A stretch of DNA of 64,000 bases from JAXMCK01 sp046349395 (GCA_046349395.1 JAXMCK010000005.1:248001-312000); one strand, 5' to 3'; positions 1-8,271 are shown, numbered from the stretch's first letter. Numbers and translations are program-made. Notes: generated from the letters alone by a model not told the origin.

Positions 1-413
1 GATGCCGGACGGTACGCGAAGGTGCCGATGACTGCAGTGCTCGGACTGCTGGGGTTCGAGATCGTCAGGCAGAAGTCGTTGCTGTTGATGTTGCAGCTGT
101 TCTTGTCGGGTACGGACGTTCCCAGACGCAACAAACTGGTAGCACTGTCGTAGGCGAGGGTGAGCGGCGTATAGCCTAGGCTGGTCTGGGCCGTGAAGCC
201 GCTCTGGCTTGGACCGAAGCTGACCGCGGTGTCGAAGGAAACGTCGAGAAAGCCCGTCACGGTCGTCTGCGGCGCCGGGCTGGAGAAGGCGCCCGTGAAG
301 TCGTAGCGGTAGTGGACGAGAGCAGCCTCTGCCCGCGGTGCCAGCAACGGCAACGAGGTACCCACCACCATCGCCGCGATCGCCACCTGCCGCATCAAAC
401 GCTTGATCAGCAT
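1..413 (-). CDS. secreted hypothetical protein (3' part outside window)
   Basis: An open frame starts with ATG at 413 on the minus strand and runs off the left edge without a stop, so only about the first 137 residues are present. It begins MLIKRLMRQVAIAAMVVG and continues into a hydrophobic stretch ending in an Ala-Glu-Ala-Ala cleavage-like site near residue 31, a classical Sec signal peptide. The mature part is rich in Thr, Ser, Phe and Tyr and predicted to be beta-rich, with two Cys around residues 106 and 115. I do not recognise the family; secreted PEP-CTERM-type proteins look similar, but the C-terminus that would decide this is missing. Export is well supported, the function unknown. 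Confidence 0.6.
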   Translation of the reverse strand, partial: MLIKRLMRQVAIAAMVVGTSLPLLAPRAEAALVHYRYDFTGAFSSPAPQTTVTGFLDVSFDTAVSFGPSQSGFTAQTSLGYTPLTLAYDSATSLLRLGTSVPDKNSCNINSNDFCLTISNPSSPSTAVIGTFAYRPA

Positions 414-792
414 TTCCTCACGTGCCCTTTTTCTTTGGTCGGGCGCGCATCCGCCACCACGCACGCGACGATGTCCGAGCGTCCACCTGCTGTCTCTAGC
501 TCTTTCGACGGAACGCTTTGCCGTCTATCAACTATTCAGCTATGCGAGATATACTTGCACAACCCTTGCCGACGCTCCGCACCCACGGACACGAACAGCC
601 TTCCGGAACGAGGGCCGTAGCGCTGCCGCTCGCTGCCCGGCACGGCGCCGCCCGAACGTGGGATTCCGGGCTTGAAAATTCCTTCAGGCCATCGTCCGAA
701 CGGATGATGCCTGGGATGCCCCTTGTCGCTAGTCTCGCCTATTGGCCGGCGGTTCATGTCGATTGCCGCCGGAAACAGAAAGAGTTGGTGGC
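414..792. other. divergent intergenic region
   Basis: About 380 bp between two divergently transcribed genes for secreted proteins. Around 500-560 the base composition is less GC-rich than the surroundings, which fits a promoter zone. I see no convincing ORF, RNA gene or repeat; the short frames here overlap each other and lack codon bias. Confidence 0.4.
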
Positions 793-1983
793 ATGGACTG
801 GATGAGGTCTCTGGCGATACTCGCCATCGCTACCGTCGTCGCCGCGAACGGTGCGGAAGCCGCGCAGGCGCAGGCATCGCCCGTCTACCGCTACGTGTCG
901 CTCGATCGCGGATTGCCGGCCGGGTTCGACTTCCTCGATCCCGTGGTGGTGACCGACGACGGCGACGTCTACGGCACCGCCTATGCCTGCACGGCGGGCG
1001 GCTGCGTCGCCTGGATCGCCAGGCGCCATGCCGGCCGCACGCGCGTCCTGCAGCAGGGCGAGGCCTACGACGGCAACAATGACGGCGTGGTCGGCGGCTC
1101 GGTGCTGGCAGCGCGCAACCCCCGGGATGGGGCGACACGTGCGGCCCTGTTCCGGGGCACAACGCGCCAGGTCCTCCCCCACCAGTCGGGCGACACGTCG
1201 GACCGGGTCGTGCGCATCACCGGCACCGGCATCGCCCTCGTCGATGCCATGGGCCTGCAGGGCCGGCACGCCTATCTGCGCCGCATGGGCGGCGGCATCA
1301 CGGCGATCGAGCCCCCGATCGACTTTCCGTTCTTCCTCGACGTCAATAATGCCGGCATGGTGTCGGGTACCGGCAGTGTCGCCGACACGGACGCCTACCG
1401 CGCGTTCAGTCTCGACCCGCCCGCGACACTGACGCAGCTGAACCCGGTCGGCGCGGATCCGCAGAGCTTGGGCCTCACCGCCAACAGCCGCGGCGACGTG
1501 CTGGGCTACTCCTTGGACTTCGGCGCCAGGGAGCGGATCGGATTCTGGCGCGGGACCACGTTCCACACGCGCTTCATCGAGGGCACGGCAAAGGTGCCGA
1601 CGATCAGCAGCGACCTCCTCTGGAATGAGCAGGGCCTGATCGTCATCACCGACACCTCGGAGGGGGCGAGCTACCTCGTCCCCGCCGCCGGCAAGCGCGT
1701 GGACCTGGCCGACCTCGCCGACCGCCTGCCGCCCTGGACCAGCATCTACGACATCAACGCGAGGGGCGACCTCGTCGGCTTCGGCGGCCCCGAGATCGGC
1801 GAGGTCGCCGAATCCTTCCTCCTGCAGCGCGTGTCGACCCGCGAGGCCCTCACCGCCCGAGCCGTATGGCGTCCCGCCGACGCCCCGGCCGCCGCCGCCC
1901 GCAGCACTGCCACCGCCCGCCACCTCCTGCCGGACGGCGCCTCCTCGCTGCGCCACATGCAGATGAAGCTCGCCCGCAGGTAG
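793..1983 (+). CDS. secreted protein with HAF-type repeats
   Basis: I use the ATG at 793 (MDWMRSLAILAIATVV...), because a signal peptide follows at once and ends near AEAAQAQA; the frame is open further upstream but that part has no signal-like start. The mature protein of about 370 residues has several spaced segments of the form D(V/I)N(N/A)xGxVxG followed 10-20 residues later by an aromatic/Leu strand, for example near DVNNAGMVSG, ANSRGDVLGY and DINARGDLVGF. This matches the HAF family of extracellular repeats, usually predicted to form a beta-propeller. No enzyme motif is visible. It stands alone, divergent from the secreted gene at the left edge. Family assignment is moderate; function unknown. 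Confidence 0.65.
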   Translation: MDWMRSLAILAIATVVAANGAEAAQAQASPVYRYVSLDRGLPAGFDFLDPVVVTDDGDVYGTAYACTAGGCVAWIARRHAGRTRVLQQGEAYDGNNDGVVGGSVLAARNPRDGATRAALFRGTTRQVLPHQSGDTSDRVVRITGTGIALVDAMGLQGRHAYLRRMGGGITAIEPPIDFPFFLDVNNAGMVSGTGSVADTDAYRAFSLDPPATLTQLNPVGADPQSLGLTANSRGDVLGYSLDFGARERIGFWRGTTFHTRFIEGTAKVPTISSDLLWNEQGLIVITDTSEGASYLVPAAGKRVDLADLADRLPPWTSIYDINARGDLVGFGGPEIGEVAESFLLQRVSTREALTARAVWRPADAPAAAARSTATARHLLPDGASSLRHMQMKLARR

Positions 1984-2011
1984 AGGCAGCCGAGACGCGC
2001 CGGCCCGCCGC

Positions 2012-2150
2012 TCAGCGCGACGCCGGCTCCTCCGGCCTGGCGAGATCGCGTTCGATCAGTTCGCGCAGAAAGCGCGTGTAGGGGATACCGCGATGCCGGC
2101 CCGCTGCGCGGTCGCATCGAACAGCGCCGATTCCCCGCGCACACGGCATT
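2012..2150 (-). pseudogene. decayed antitoxin fragment (CopG/BrnA-like tail)
   Basis: On the minus strand one frame ends with GIPYTRFLRELIERDL plus a short tail and a stop. This is the typical C-terminal helix of small ribbon-helix-helix antitoxins of the CopG/BrnA kind. The expected preceding strand-helix part seems to continue in a different frame (a segment like ESALFDATAQRAG), so a frameshift lies near 2085-2110. No intact start region and no partner toxin are visible. I read it as a broken antitoxin remnant. The match is short and made by eye, so confidence is modest. Confidence 0.35.
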
Positions 2151-2237
2151 CCCTGCTGCCACCTCCGCGGCGATCGCCCTTGCCGGCCCGCACCCTTTCG
2201 CGGCACGTCCCACGGGGACGTTGACGGGGGAGGCTAC

Positions 2238-3962
2238 ATGTCCGAGACGCGGCGGCTGCGGTCGAGCACCTGGTTCGAGGGGCTGGACAAGACGGGCTTC
2301 ATGCACCGCGCGGTGCAGCGGCAGCTGGGCCTCCCCGACCACGAGTTCCGCGGCAAGCCGATCATCGGCATCTGCAACAGCTGGTCCGACCTCAACCCCT
2401 GCAACGCGTCGCTGCGCGAGCTCGCCGACCATGTGAAGCGCGGCGTCTGGGAGGCGGGCGGCGTGCCGCTGGAATTCCCCGCCATGTCTCTCGGCGAGGA
2501 CACGCTCCGCCCCAACGCCATGCTGTTCCGCAACCTCGCCGCGATGGAGGTCGAGGAGTCGATCCGCGGCAACCCGCTCGACGGCGTGGTGCTGCTCGTC
2601 GGCTGCGACAAGACCACCCCGGCGCTGCTCATGGGTGCCGCCAGTGCCGACATCCCGACCATCGTCGTCTCGGCGGGCCCTCTCCTGAGCGGCCGCTTCC
2701 GGGGCAAACCCATCGGCACCAGCGACGCCTGGCGCTTCGCCGAGGAACTCTCCGCCGGCCTCATCTCGCAGGACGAGTTCCTGGAGGCAGAGCGCGGCAT
2801 CAACCGCTCGCCCGGCACCTGCCAGACCATGGGCACCGCCTCCACCATGGCCTCCCTGTGCGAGGCCATGGGCATCGCTTTGCCCCACAATGCCGGCATC
2901 CCGGCGGTGGACGTGAACCGTCAGGTCCTGGCCCATCTCTCCGGCAACCGCATCGTCGACCTCGTGCGGAAGGACCTGCCCCTCTCCCGCTTCCTCACCG
3001 CCACCGCCTTCCACAACGCGATCCGGTCCAACGCCGCGATCGGCGGCTCCACCAACGCCGTCGTCCATCTCCTCGCACTCGCCGGCCGCGCCAAGGTGCC
3101 CCTGACGCTGGCCGACTGGGACCGCCTCGGTCGCGACGTGCCCTGCATCGTCAATCTGAAGCCGTCGGGTGCCTTCCTGATGGAGGAGTTCCACGACGCC
3201 GGCGGCTTCCCGGTCGTCCTGCGTACCCTGATCGAGGCCGGCCTCGTCGACGGCGCCGCCCCCACCGTCGGCGGTCCGACACTGGCCGAGGCCTGCGCCG
3301 CCGCCCGCAACTTCCGCCCCGACGTGATCCGTCCGCTCGGCGAGCCCGTGCAGCCCCAGGGCGGCATCGCCGTGCTGCGCGGCAACCTCGCCCCCGACGG
3401 GGCCGTCATCAAGCCGTCGGCCGCCACGCCGGCCCTGCTCCGCCACCGCGGCCGGGCCGTCGTCTTCGAGAGCATCGAGCACTATCACGAGCGCATCGTC
3501 GACCCCGATCTCGACGTCGACGCCACGTCCGTCCTCGTCCTCAAGGGCTGCGGCCCCCGCGGCTACCCCGGCATGCCCGAATGCGGCAACATGGGCCTGC
3601 CGCCGAAGCTGCTCCGCGCCGGCGTCACCGACATGGTCCGCATCTCCGACGCCCGCATGAGCGGCACCGCCTACGGCACCGTCGTCCTCCACACCGCCCC
3701 CGAGAGTGCCGTCGGCGGGCCTCTGGCCCTGGTCCGGGACGGCGACGAGATCCTGCTCGACGTCCCTGCCCGCCGCCTCGAGCTCCTCGTCGACGAGGCC
3801 GAGGTCGCCCGCCGTCGCGCAGCGTGGCAGCCACCCGCCCCCGCCAGCCCCAGCGGCTATGTCCGCCTCTTCCACGACCACGTCCTCCAGGCCGACCAGG
3901 GCTGCGACTTCGACTTCCTCCTCGGCGAGCGCACGAGCCTCGTGCATCGAGGGGCGTACTGA
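2238..3962 (+). CDS. IlvD/Edd-family dehydratase, sugar-acid (arabonate/xylonate-like)
   Basis: 574 aa, the usual length of the family. IlvD/Edd enzymes dehydrate sugar acids or dihydroxy acids with an Fe-S cluster. The likely cluster cysteines are visible: C46 in GICNSW, C123 in VGCDKTTP and C195 in PGTCQTMGTAST. The N-terminal signature (RSSTWFEGLDKTGFMHR) and the block NPLDGVVLLVGCDKTTPALL resemble L-arabonate/D-xylonate dehydratases more than dihydroxy-acid dehydratase IlvD, so a role in pentonate or hexonate catabolism is inferred. A strong purine-rich RBS (gggggaggc) precedes the ATG. No sugar dehydrogenase or aldolase is adjacent; a xylulokinase lies 11 kb away. Family is certain, substrate not. 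Confidence 0.85.
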   Translation: MSETRRLRSSTWFEGLDKTGFMHRAVQRQLGLPDHEFRGKPIIGICNSWSDLNPCNASLRELADHVKRGVWEAGGVPLEFPAMSLGEDTLRPNAMLFRNLAAMEVEESIRGNPLDGVVLLVGCDKTTPALLMGAASADIPTIVVSAGPLLSGRFRGKPIGTSDAWRFAEELSAGLISQDEFLEAERGINRSPGTCQTMGTASTMASLCEAMGIALPHNAGIPAVDVNRQVLAHLSGNRIVDLVRKDLPLSRFLTATAFHNAIRSNAAIGGSTNAVVHLLALAGRAKVPLTLADWDRLGRDVPCIVNLKPSGAFLMEEFHDAGGFPVVLRTLIEAGLVDGAAPTVGGPTLAEACAAARNFRPDVIRPLGEPVQPQGGIAVLRGNLAPDGAVIKPSAATPALLRHRGRAVVFESIEHYHERIVDPDLDVDATSVLVLKGCGPRGYPGMPECGNMGLPPKLLRAGVTDMVRISDARMSGTAYGTVVLHTAPESAVGGPLALVRDGDEILLDVPARRLELLVDEAEVARRRAAWQPPAPASPSGYVRLFHDHVLQADQGCDFDFLLGERTSLVHRGAY

Positions 3963-4013
3963 CACGGCACGCGAAGGTGACGATCGCGCGTGGATTCGGG
4001 TAGTATCGGAGCC

Positions 4014-4256
4014 ATGATCCACATCGCACCTCGCCACGACCGCATCTCGCTCGATCCCGCCGTGATGCTCGGCAAACCGGTGATCCGGGGGACGCGGATC
4101 ACCGTCGAGCAGATCCTGCGCGAGCTCGGCGCCGGCATGGCCGTCGAGGAGATCCTGGGCGCGCATCCCCGGCTCACGGCCGAGGACATTCGCGCCGCGC
4201 AGGCCTTCGCGGCCGACTGGATGGCCGAGGAGACGGTAGCCCTGGCCGACGCGTGA
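4014..4256 (+). CDS. DUF433 antitoxin
   Basis: 80 aa from the ATG at 4014 (MIHIAPRHDRISLDPAVM). It carries the full DUF433 core: hRISxDPxVMxGKPxIRGTRITVExILxxLxxG followed by a helix ending in AAQAFAADW. DUF433 proteins are small helix-turn-helix-like proteins usually encoded directly upstream of a DUF5615 PIN-like toxin, as here. The stop overlaps the next start (GTGA at 4253), so the two are translationally coupled. An upstream in-frame ATG at 3990 would add eight residues that do not match the family. Predicted role: antitoxin and autorepressor. Confidence 0.8.
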   Translation: MIHIAPRHDRISLDPAVMLGKPVIRGTRITVEQILRELGAGMAVEEILGAHPRLTAEDIRAAQAFAADWMAEETVALADA

Positions 4257-4783
4257 GGCTCCTGCTCGACGAGTGCGTCGACGCGCGGATCGCCGGCCCC
4301 TTGCGGGCGCTCGGGCACGATGTCGCCCTGGTCCACCACATCGATCCTTCCGCCGACGACCGCGATGTCCTGGCCCTGGCTCACGCCGACCGTCTCGTCC
4401 TCGTCACCGCCGACCTGGACTTCGGCGAACTGCTGGTGCGGACGGGCCTACGCGCACATGGCGTCATCGTTCTGCGCCTCGAAGGCTTGCCCCTCGATCG
4501 CTTGTGCGAGCGCCTCCAGGCGGCAGTCCTCGCCCACGGCGACAACCTCGGTGGCCACCTGCTCGTGATCGATCGCCAGAGAAATCGCCTGCGTCGTCTG
4601 CCACCCCCGCCGACAGCGCTTTGGCTACCTCAACCCCGGAGCCCCCTCCATGCTCGAAGGTGCCTGTCTCTGCGGCCGGGTCCGCTGGCGGTTCGACGTC
4701 GAGCCCGAGGGTGCCACCGCCTGCAACTGCACGGCCTGCCGGCGCTACGGCGTGCTCTGGATCTACGGCCACGAGGGCCGTGA
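4253..4783 (+). CDS. DUF5615 PIN-like toxin with aberrant C-terminal extension
   Basis: Starts with GTG overlapping the antitoxin stop. The first ~120 residues match DUF5615: MRLLLDECVD with the N-terminal Asp/Glu pair, LRALGHDVALV, the acidic DRDVLALA, TADLDFGELL, and the usual end HLLVIDRQRNRLRRL. Such PIN-like proteins are putative Mg-dependent RNases. The family normally stops here. This frame instead runs about 55 residues further, into Pro/Arg-rich sequence that overlaps the following GFA gene in another frame from 4650. The stop has probably been lost by mutation or a small indel, so the extension is unlikely to be selected protein. The toxin may be impaired or simply tailed. Confidence 0.7.
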   Translation: MRLLLDECVDARIAGPLRALGHDVALVHHIDPSADDRDVLALAHADRLVLVTADLDFGELLVRTGLRAHGVIVLRLEGLPLDRLCERLQAAVLAHGDNLGGHLLVIDRQRNRLRRLPPPPTALWLPQPRSPLHARRCLSLRPGPLAVRRRARGCHRLQLHGLPALRRALDLRPRGP

Positions 4784-5048
4784 CGTGCACGTTACCGGCG
4801 AGACCGCGGCCTACACCCGCGGCGACCGCAGCCCACTCGCCTTCCATTTCTGCGCCACCTGCGGCTGCGTCACCCACTGGCGCGGCGTCGTGCTCGAGCC
4901 CGACGGCAGCCGCCGCCTCGCCGTCAATCTCCGCCTCGTCGACGACCCCGAGAGGGTGGCCACCATCCCCATCGACCATTTCGACGGCCTCGTCACCTTC
5001 GACGACCTGCCCCGCGACGGCCGCTGCGTCCGCGACATGTGGTTCTAG
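4650..5048 (+). CDS. GFA/CENP-V family zinc protein
   Basis: 132 aa. The zinc-binding Cys pattern of the GFA (glutathione-dependent formaldehyde-activating enzyme-like) fold is complete: C6xC8, C25xCxxC30 and C68xxCxC73, in a beta-rich protein of standard length. Most GFA proteins have no proven substrate, and catalysis of S-hydroxymethylglutathione formation should not be assumed. The start follows a Pro/Ser-coding stretch that is also read as the tail of the upstream toxin frame; codon bias favours the GFA frame in the overlap. No formaldehyde pathway genes are nearby. Confidence 0.85.
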   Translation: MLEGACLCGRVRWRFDVEPEGATACNCTACRRYGVLWIYGHEGRDVHVTGETAAYTRGDRSPLAFHFCATCGCVTHWRGVVLEPDGSRRLAVNLRLVDDPERVATIPIDHFDGLVTFDDLPRDGRCVRDMWF

Positions 5049-5200
5049 GCCCGGACCACGGCCCCACCCTTCCACTTACGCCACCGATCCGTTCCGGAAC
5101 CCCGCACCCCCTGCACCGTTTGTTCGGGCAGCCTTCGGCGATCTACGGCCCTTGGACCGGTGCCGGGATCGCGGGCAGCGAAACCATTTGGGGATCCCGC

Positions 5201-5581
5201 ATGAACCGGAACCGCGTCTGGACGATCGTCATCATCGTGATCGTCATCATCCTGATCGGCTGGTTCCTCGGCTGGTTCGGCGGCCGCACCACGACCACCA
5301 CGCCGGCGACGACGACACCGCCCGCGGCCACCACGACACCCGCCCCGACAACCACCACACCCGCCCCGACCACCACCACACCGGCCGCCCCCGCCACTGA
5401 GCCGGCCCCGCCGCCCGCCACGGGCTCGACCACCACACCGCCCGCCGACACCACCACCGGTACCACCGGAACCTCGACCGGCACGCCGAGCACCGGTGGG
5501 ACCGGAACCGGTACCGATACCGGCACCACCGGAACGGGTACGGGCACGACCGGCACCGGAACGGGCACCACCAACCCGTAG
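5201..5581 (+). CDS. single-pass membrane protein with Thr/Pro/Gly-rich tail
   Basis: 126 aa from ATG at 5201. An N-terminal basic MNRNR is followed by one very hydrophobic helix (residues 7-25, Val/Ile-rich, ending GWFLGWFGG). The remaining ~100 residues are low complexity: runs of Thr with Pro/Ala (TTTPAP units) and then Gly-Thr repeats (GTGTTGTG). Such tails are often extracytoplasmic, extended and possibly glycosylated; that is inference. The frame is open upstream to 5039 but that part overlaps the GFA end and has no membrane signal. A rho-independent terminator follows at 5641. Function unknown. Confidence 0.6.
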   Translation: MNRNRVWTIVIIVIVIILIGWFLGWFGGRTTTTTPATTTPPAATTTPAPTTTTPAPTTTTPAAPATEPAPPPATGSTTTPPADTTTGTTGTSTGTPSTGGTGTGTDTGTTGTGTGTTGTGTGTTNP

Positions 5582-5968
5582 CCGTCCCCGGGGCGGCGGG
5601 TCGCACGGAACGACCGACCTCCCCCTCCACAGCAGGCGACGGGCGGCTCCTTGCGGGCCGCCCGTTTCCGTTTGCACCCTGCGCCGCTCGACTTCGACCT
5701 TCGCCGCCGCGGGTACCCGCTCGGCTCACCAGATGGCAACCGCGAGCAAGAACTTCCGTCGTTGACTTTGCGCTCCCCTGGCGTTCCGTACCGCGATACG
5801 GCCTTGAGCCTACTTTTTACCGCGAGGACTTCGCACCGCGTCTTGAAGCCCCGCCACCAGATTTCCGCTTCTATTGTTCGTTGCCCCGCTGTCCCCGCGG
5901 ACCGCCTTGCGCCCGCCTCCCCATCTCCCGATGCTGCCCTGCGGCCGGCCAGAAGGGGAGCAGGCATC
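5582..5968. other. intergenic region
   Basis: 387 bp between two + strand genes. The first part contains a hairpin terminator (5641-5672). The segment 5760-5880 is less GC-rich and contains a TTGACT-like hexamer at 5762, but I could not place a good -10 at normal spacing. No gene is supported; the upstream in-frame extension of the next ORF has no coding character. Confidence 0.4.
5641..5672 (+). terminator. rho-independent terminator
   Basis: A 7-8 bp GC stem (GGGCGGC ... GCCGCCC, loop about 8 nt) at 5641-5663 is followed by gtttccgttt. It lies 60 bp after the stop of the Thr-rich membrane protein and before the next gene on the same strand. Confidence 0.65.
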
Positions 5969-6910
5969 ATGATCGATCGACGGTCCGTTCTGGGTCAGAC
6001 CGCAGTGGCCCTGCTCGGTCTATTTGGCGGCACCTTGCCGGCGTGGGCCAGCGACATCAGATCGCTGGCCCTCTATCAACGCTTCGGCAAGCCGTCGCTG
6101 TCATGGGATGCGTGCGATCTCCTGCAGCCGGTGCTGGAGCGCCGGATGGGCGTCCCCGTCTCCGTCGCGACCGATCCCGGCGACCACGGCCTGGCCGCGA
6201 TCGACGCCGTGCTCGACCGCCCCGCCGACGAGCCGGCCCTCGTCATCACCGCGGTCATGGGCCCGCAATATGCCGAGACGGTGCTGAAGCCCCGCGTCCG
6301 ACTGGCCGAGCTTACCCCGATCGCGAAGCTCACGAACGGCTACTCCGTCCTCGCCTTCGCGCGCCCAAGCGGCACGCTGAAGGCGTGGAGCGACCTCGCG
6401 GGCCACCAGCCCCTCTCGGTCAGCAGCATCGAGCTGTCGACATCACCCTTCGTCGCCACCGTGATGATGGAGAAGGTCGGCGGCCTGAGGCTCGACGTGA
6501 AGGTCCGCCAATCCCTCGCGGACGTGATGAACGACGTCATCGAGGGCCGCTCCGATGTCGGCGTCCTCCCGACGCCGGTGGCCGTCGACCATCTCGACAA
6601 GCTCCACCCGCTTGCGACCTTCGGCGCCAAGCGCAACCTCGTCCTGGCGGCCGACACGCCCACCTTCGCCGAGATCGTCGGCAACCCGAAGGTCGCCTTC
6701 ACCGAAAGCATCGCCGTGTTCGCGGCCCCCGGCCTGGACCCGGCCCTGGCCGGCCGCCTGACCGCAGCCGTCCTGTCCGCCGGCAAGGACGACGAGGCCA
6801 TGGACCGCGTCGAGTCCTGGCAGCTTCCCATCGCCCTCAACGGCCCGGACGTCTTGACCGAGACCATCGACCGGAACACGCGCGTCCTGAAGCGCATCCT
6901 TGCCGGCTGA
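5969..6910 (+). CDS. Bug/TctC-family periplasmic solute-binding protein
   Basis: 313 aa from ATG at 5969, with an RBS (aaggggag) 8-10 nt upstream. The N-terminus MIDRRSVLGQTAVALLGLFGG is a signal peptide with a twin arginine, so Tat export is possible; cleavage is near PAWA|S. The mature protein has the pattern of the tripartite tricarboxylate transporter binding protein (TctC/Bug) family: a phosphate/carboxylate-binding like fold with ALVITAVMGP near residue 90, a KxTPIAKL block, and the C-terminal G(N)PKVAFTESIAVFAAPGL region. No TctA/TctB membrane components are adjacent, which is common for Bug proteins. The ligand is unknown. Confidence 0.7.
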   Translation: MIDRRSVLGQTAVALLGLFGGTLPAWASDIRSLALYQRFGKPSLSWDACDLLQPVLERRMGVPVSVATDPGDHGLAAIDAVLDRPADEPALVITAVMGPQYAETVLKPRVRLAELTPIAKLTNGYSVLAFARPSGTLKAWSDLAGHQPLSVSSIELSTSPFVATVMMEKVGGLRLDVKVRQSLADVMNDVIEGRSDVGVLPTPVAVDHLDKLHPLATFGAKRNLVLAADTPTFAEIVGNPKVAFTESIAVFAAPGLDPALAGRLTAAVLSAGKDDEAMDRVESWQLPIALNGPDVLTETIDRNTRVLKRILAG

Positions 6911-6984
6911 TTCCATGGACGAGGTCGCCTGAGATCCTATCCGGTCCATACGCCGAGCGCCTCTGGGCTTCTGCTGGGCGCTCG

Positions 6985-7254
6985 ATCTCGCCGCTACCTC
7001 TGCCGGCCAGGCTGCGATGACGCGCGGGTAGGCGAGCGCAGTCGCATCATACGACCTGCGCCCGATCTCCCACCGCTGCGCCGAGGCTGGGCAAAGACCC
7101 ACTGCGACGACCCGAGCCGCAGCCGCAGCCGCAGCCGACGGATGGCCACCGCCACCTGCACACGCTCCTGCTCAGCTCCATCGAGCGGCGGATCGTCAGG
7201 ATCGCTCGCCGCTGCGCACGTGACCTCCTCGTCCGTGAGCGCGTCGTGCCGCAT
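6985..7254 (-). pseudogene. decayed XRE/HigA-type antitoxin
   Basis: The minus strand begins MRHDALTDEEV and continues AAASDPDDPPL and AIRRLRLRLRLGSSQWVFAQ. This is the typical opening of small alphaproteobacterial helix-turn-helix antitoxins (LTDEEIxxAAxxDPDxPPL, then the LGLSQxxFA helix). The frame then loses similarity, and the expected C-terminal part appears in another frame as WEIGRRSYDATALAYPRVIAA, which corresponds to the usual WEQGRRxPDxxARAYLRVIA. At least one frameshift therefore lies near 7085-7105. No toxin gene is recognisable upstream. The rest of the 543-bp gap 6911-7453 holds nothing else I can support. Confidence 0.45.
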
Positions 7255-7453
7255 GGCCTCGTGGGTCGTCGACTCGACTGAGACTGGAAGAGTGGCGACG
7301 GCCACCGGAATGACGCGGCTACAGCAAGAAGGGATGGCGCCAAGCCGGTGAGAACGCCGGTCCCGGCGGCGGAACTTCCATCCGGCAGCCGGGGTTCGGA
7401 ACGCAGACGTCCCGGTCGCTCAGGGGCTACCGCCACCACACGGGGACATCGCC

Positions 7454-8197
7454 ATGGCCACGGCTGCCGCCCATCGGGCCGCCCTCTACCGCATGGTCAC
7501 CGACCAGCATGTCTGCCCGTTCGGCCTCAAGTCGCGGGACCTTCTCCGGCGCGAGGGCTTCGAGGTCGAGGACCATGCGCTCACCTCGCGTGAGGAGGCC
7601 GATCGGTTCAAGGAAGAACAGCAGGTGGCGACCACGCCGCAGACCTTCATCGACGGCCGTCGCATCGGCGGCTACGATGACCTGCTACACTACTTCGGCA
7701 AGGCCGTCCGCGACCCGAACGCCGTCACCTACGCGCCCGTCGTCGCCGTGTTCGGCGTCGCCGCGGCCATGGCGCTCGCCGCGAGCTGGGCGGCCTTTGG
7801 CACAGTCCTGACTGTCCGCACCGTCGAGTGGTTCATCGCCTTCAGCATGTGCGTGCTGGCCATCCTGAAGCTGCGCGACATCGAAGGCTTCTCGACCATG
7901 TTCCTGGGCTACGATCTCCTGGCCCAGCGACAGGTCCGCTACGCCTACGTCTACCCCTTCGCCGAGGCGCTGGCCGGCGTCCTCATGATCGCCCACACCC
8001 TGCTCTGGCTCGCCATCCCGGTCGCCCTCTTCATCGGCACGATCGGGGCCGTGTCGGTCTTCAAGGCCGTCTACATCGACAAGCGCGAGCTGAAATGCGC
8101 CTGCGTCGGCGGCAACAGCAACGTGCCGCTGGGCTTCATTTCCCTGACCGAGAACCTGATGATGGTCGGCATGGCATTGTGGATGCTCGCAATCTAG
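7454..8197 (+). CDS. glutaredoxin-like domain fused to MauE/DoxX-type membrane domain
   Basis: 247 aa. Residues ~8-80 form a glutaredoxin-like domain: ALYRMVTDQHVCPFG with Cys21, then TTPQTFIDGRRIGGYDDL, the cis-Pro and glutathione-binding loop of glutaredoxins. The active site is CPFG rather than CPYC, so it is monothiol. Residues ~95-247 contain about four membrane helices of the MauE/DoxX kind, with a reentrant CACVGGNSNVPLGF motif near residue 215 that is conserved in such proteins. The fusion suggests a membrane thiol/glutathione-linked redox carrier; the substrate is unknown. It is followed after 84 bp by the first copy of a two-copy unknown gene. Confidence 0.75.
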   Translation: MATAAAHRAALYRMVTDQHVCPFGLKSRDLLRREGFEVEDHALTSREEADRFKEEQQVATTPQTFIDGRRIGGYDDLLHYFGKAVRDPNAVTYAPVVAVFGVAAAMALAASWAAFGTVLTVRTVEWFIAFSMCVLAILKLRDIEGFSTMFLGYDLLAQRQVRYAYVYPFAEALAGVLMIAHTLLWLAIPVALFIGTIGAVSVFKAVYIDKRELKCACVGGNSNVPLGFISLTENLMMVGMALWMLAI

Positions 8198-8242
8198 GCG
8201 GCACTCCTCGACCGTTCGATGAGCGAGGGACGAAGAAGGATC

Positions 8243-8271
8243 TTGATCCTAGAATGGCGAAGGACTATAGT
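8243..8271 (+). promoter_or_regulatory. sigma-70-like promoter
   Basis: TTGATC (8243-8248), a 17-bp spacer, then TATAGT (8266-8271). The expected transcription start lies about 7 nt further, within a few bases of the GTG at 8282, suggesting a leaderless or nearly leaderless mRNA. The second copy of the gene has the same arrangement at 61955-61983. Confidence 0.6.

Noticed and set aside
1746..4166. 806-aa open frame on the minus strand
   Set aside because: Mirror of the IlvD/Edd dehydratase, which has clear family motifs; the antisense frame has only Gly/Ala/Asp-rich low-information sequence.
5143..5970. 275-aa minus-strand frame with Val/Pro repeats
   Set aside because: Mirror of the Thr/Pro/Gly-rich tail; has no start signal and crosses a terminator.
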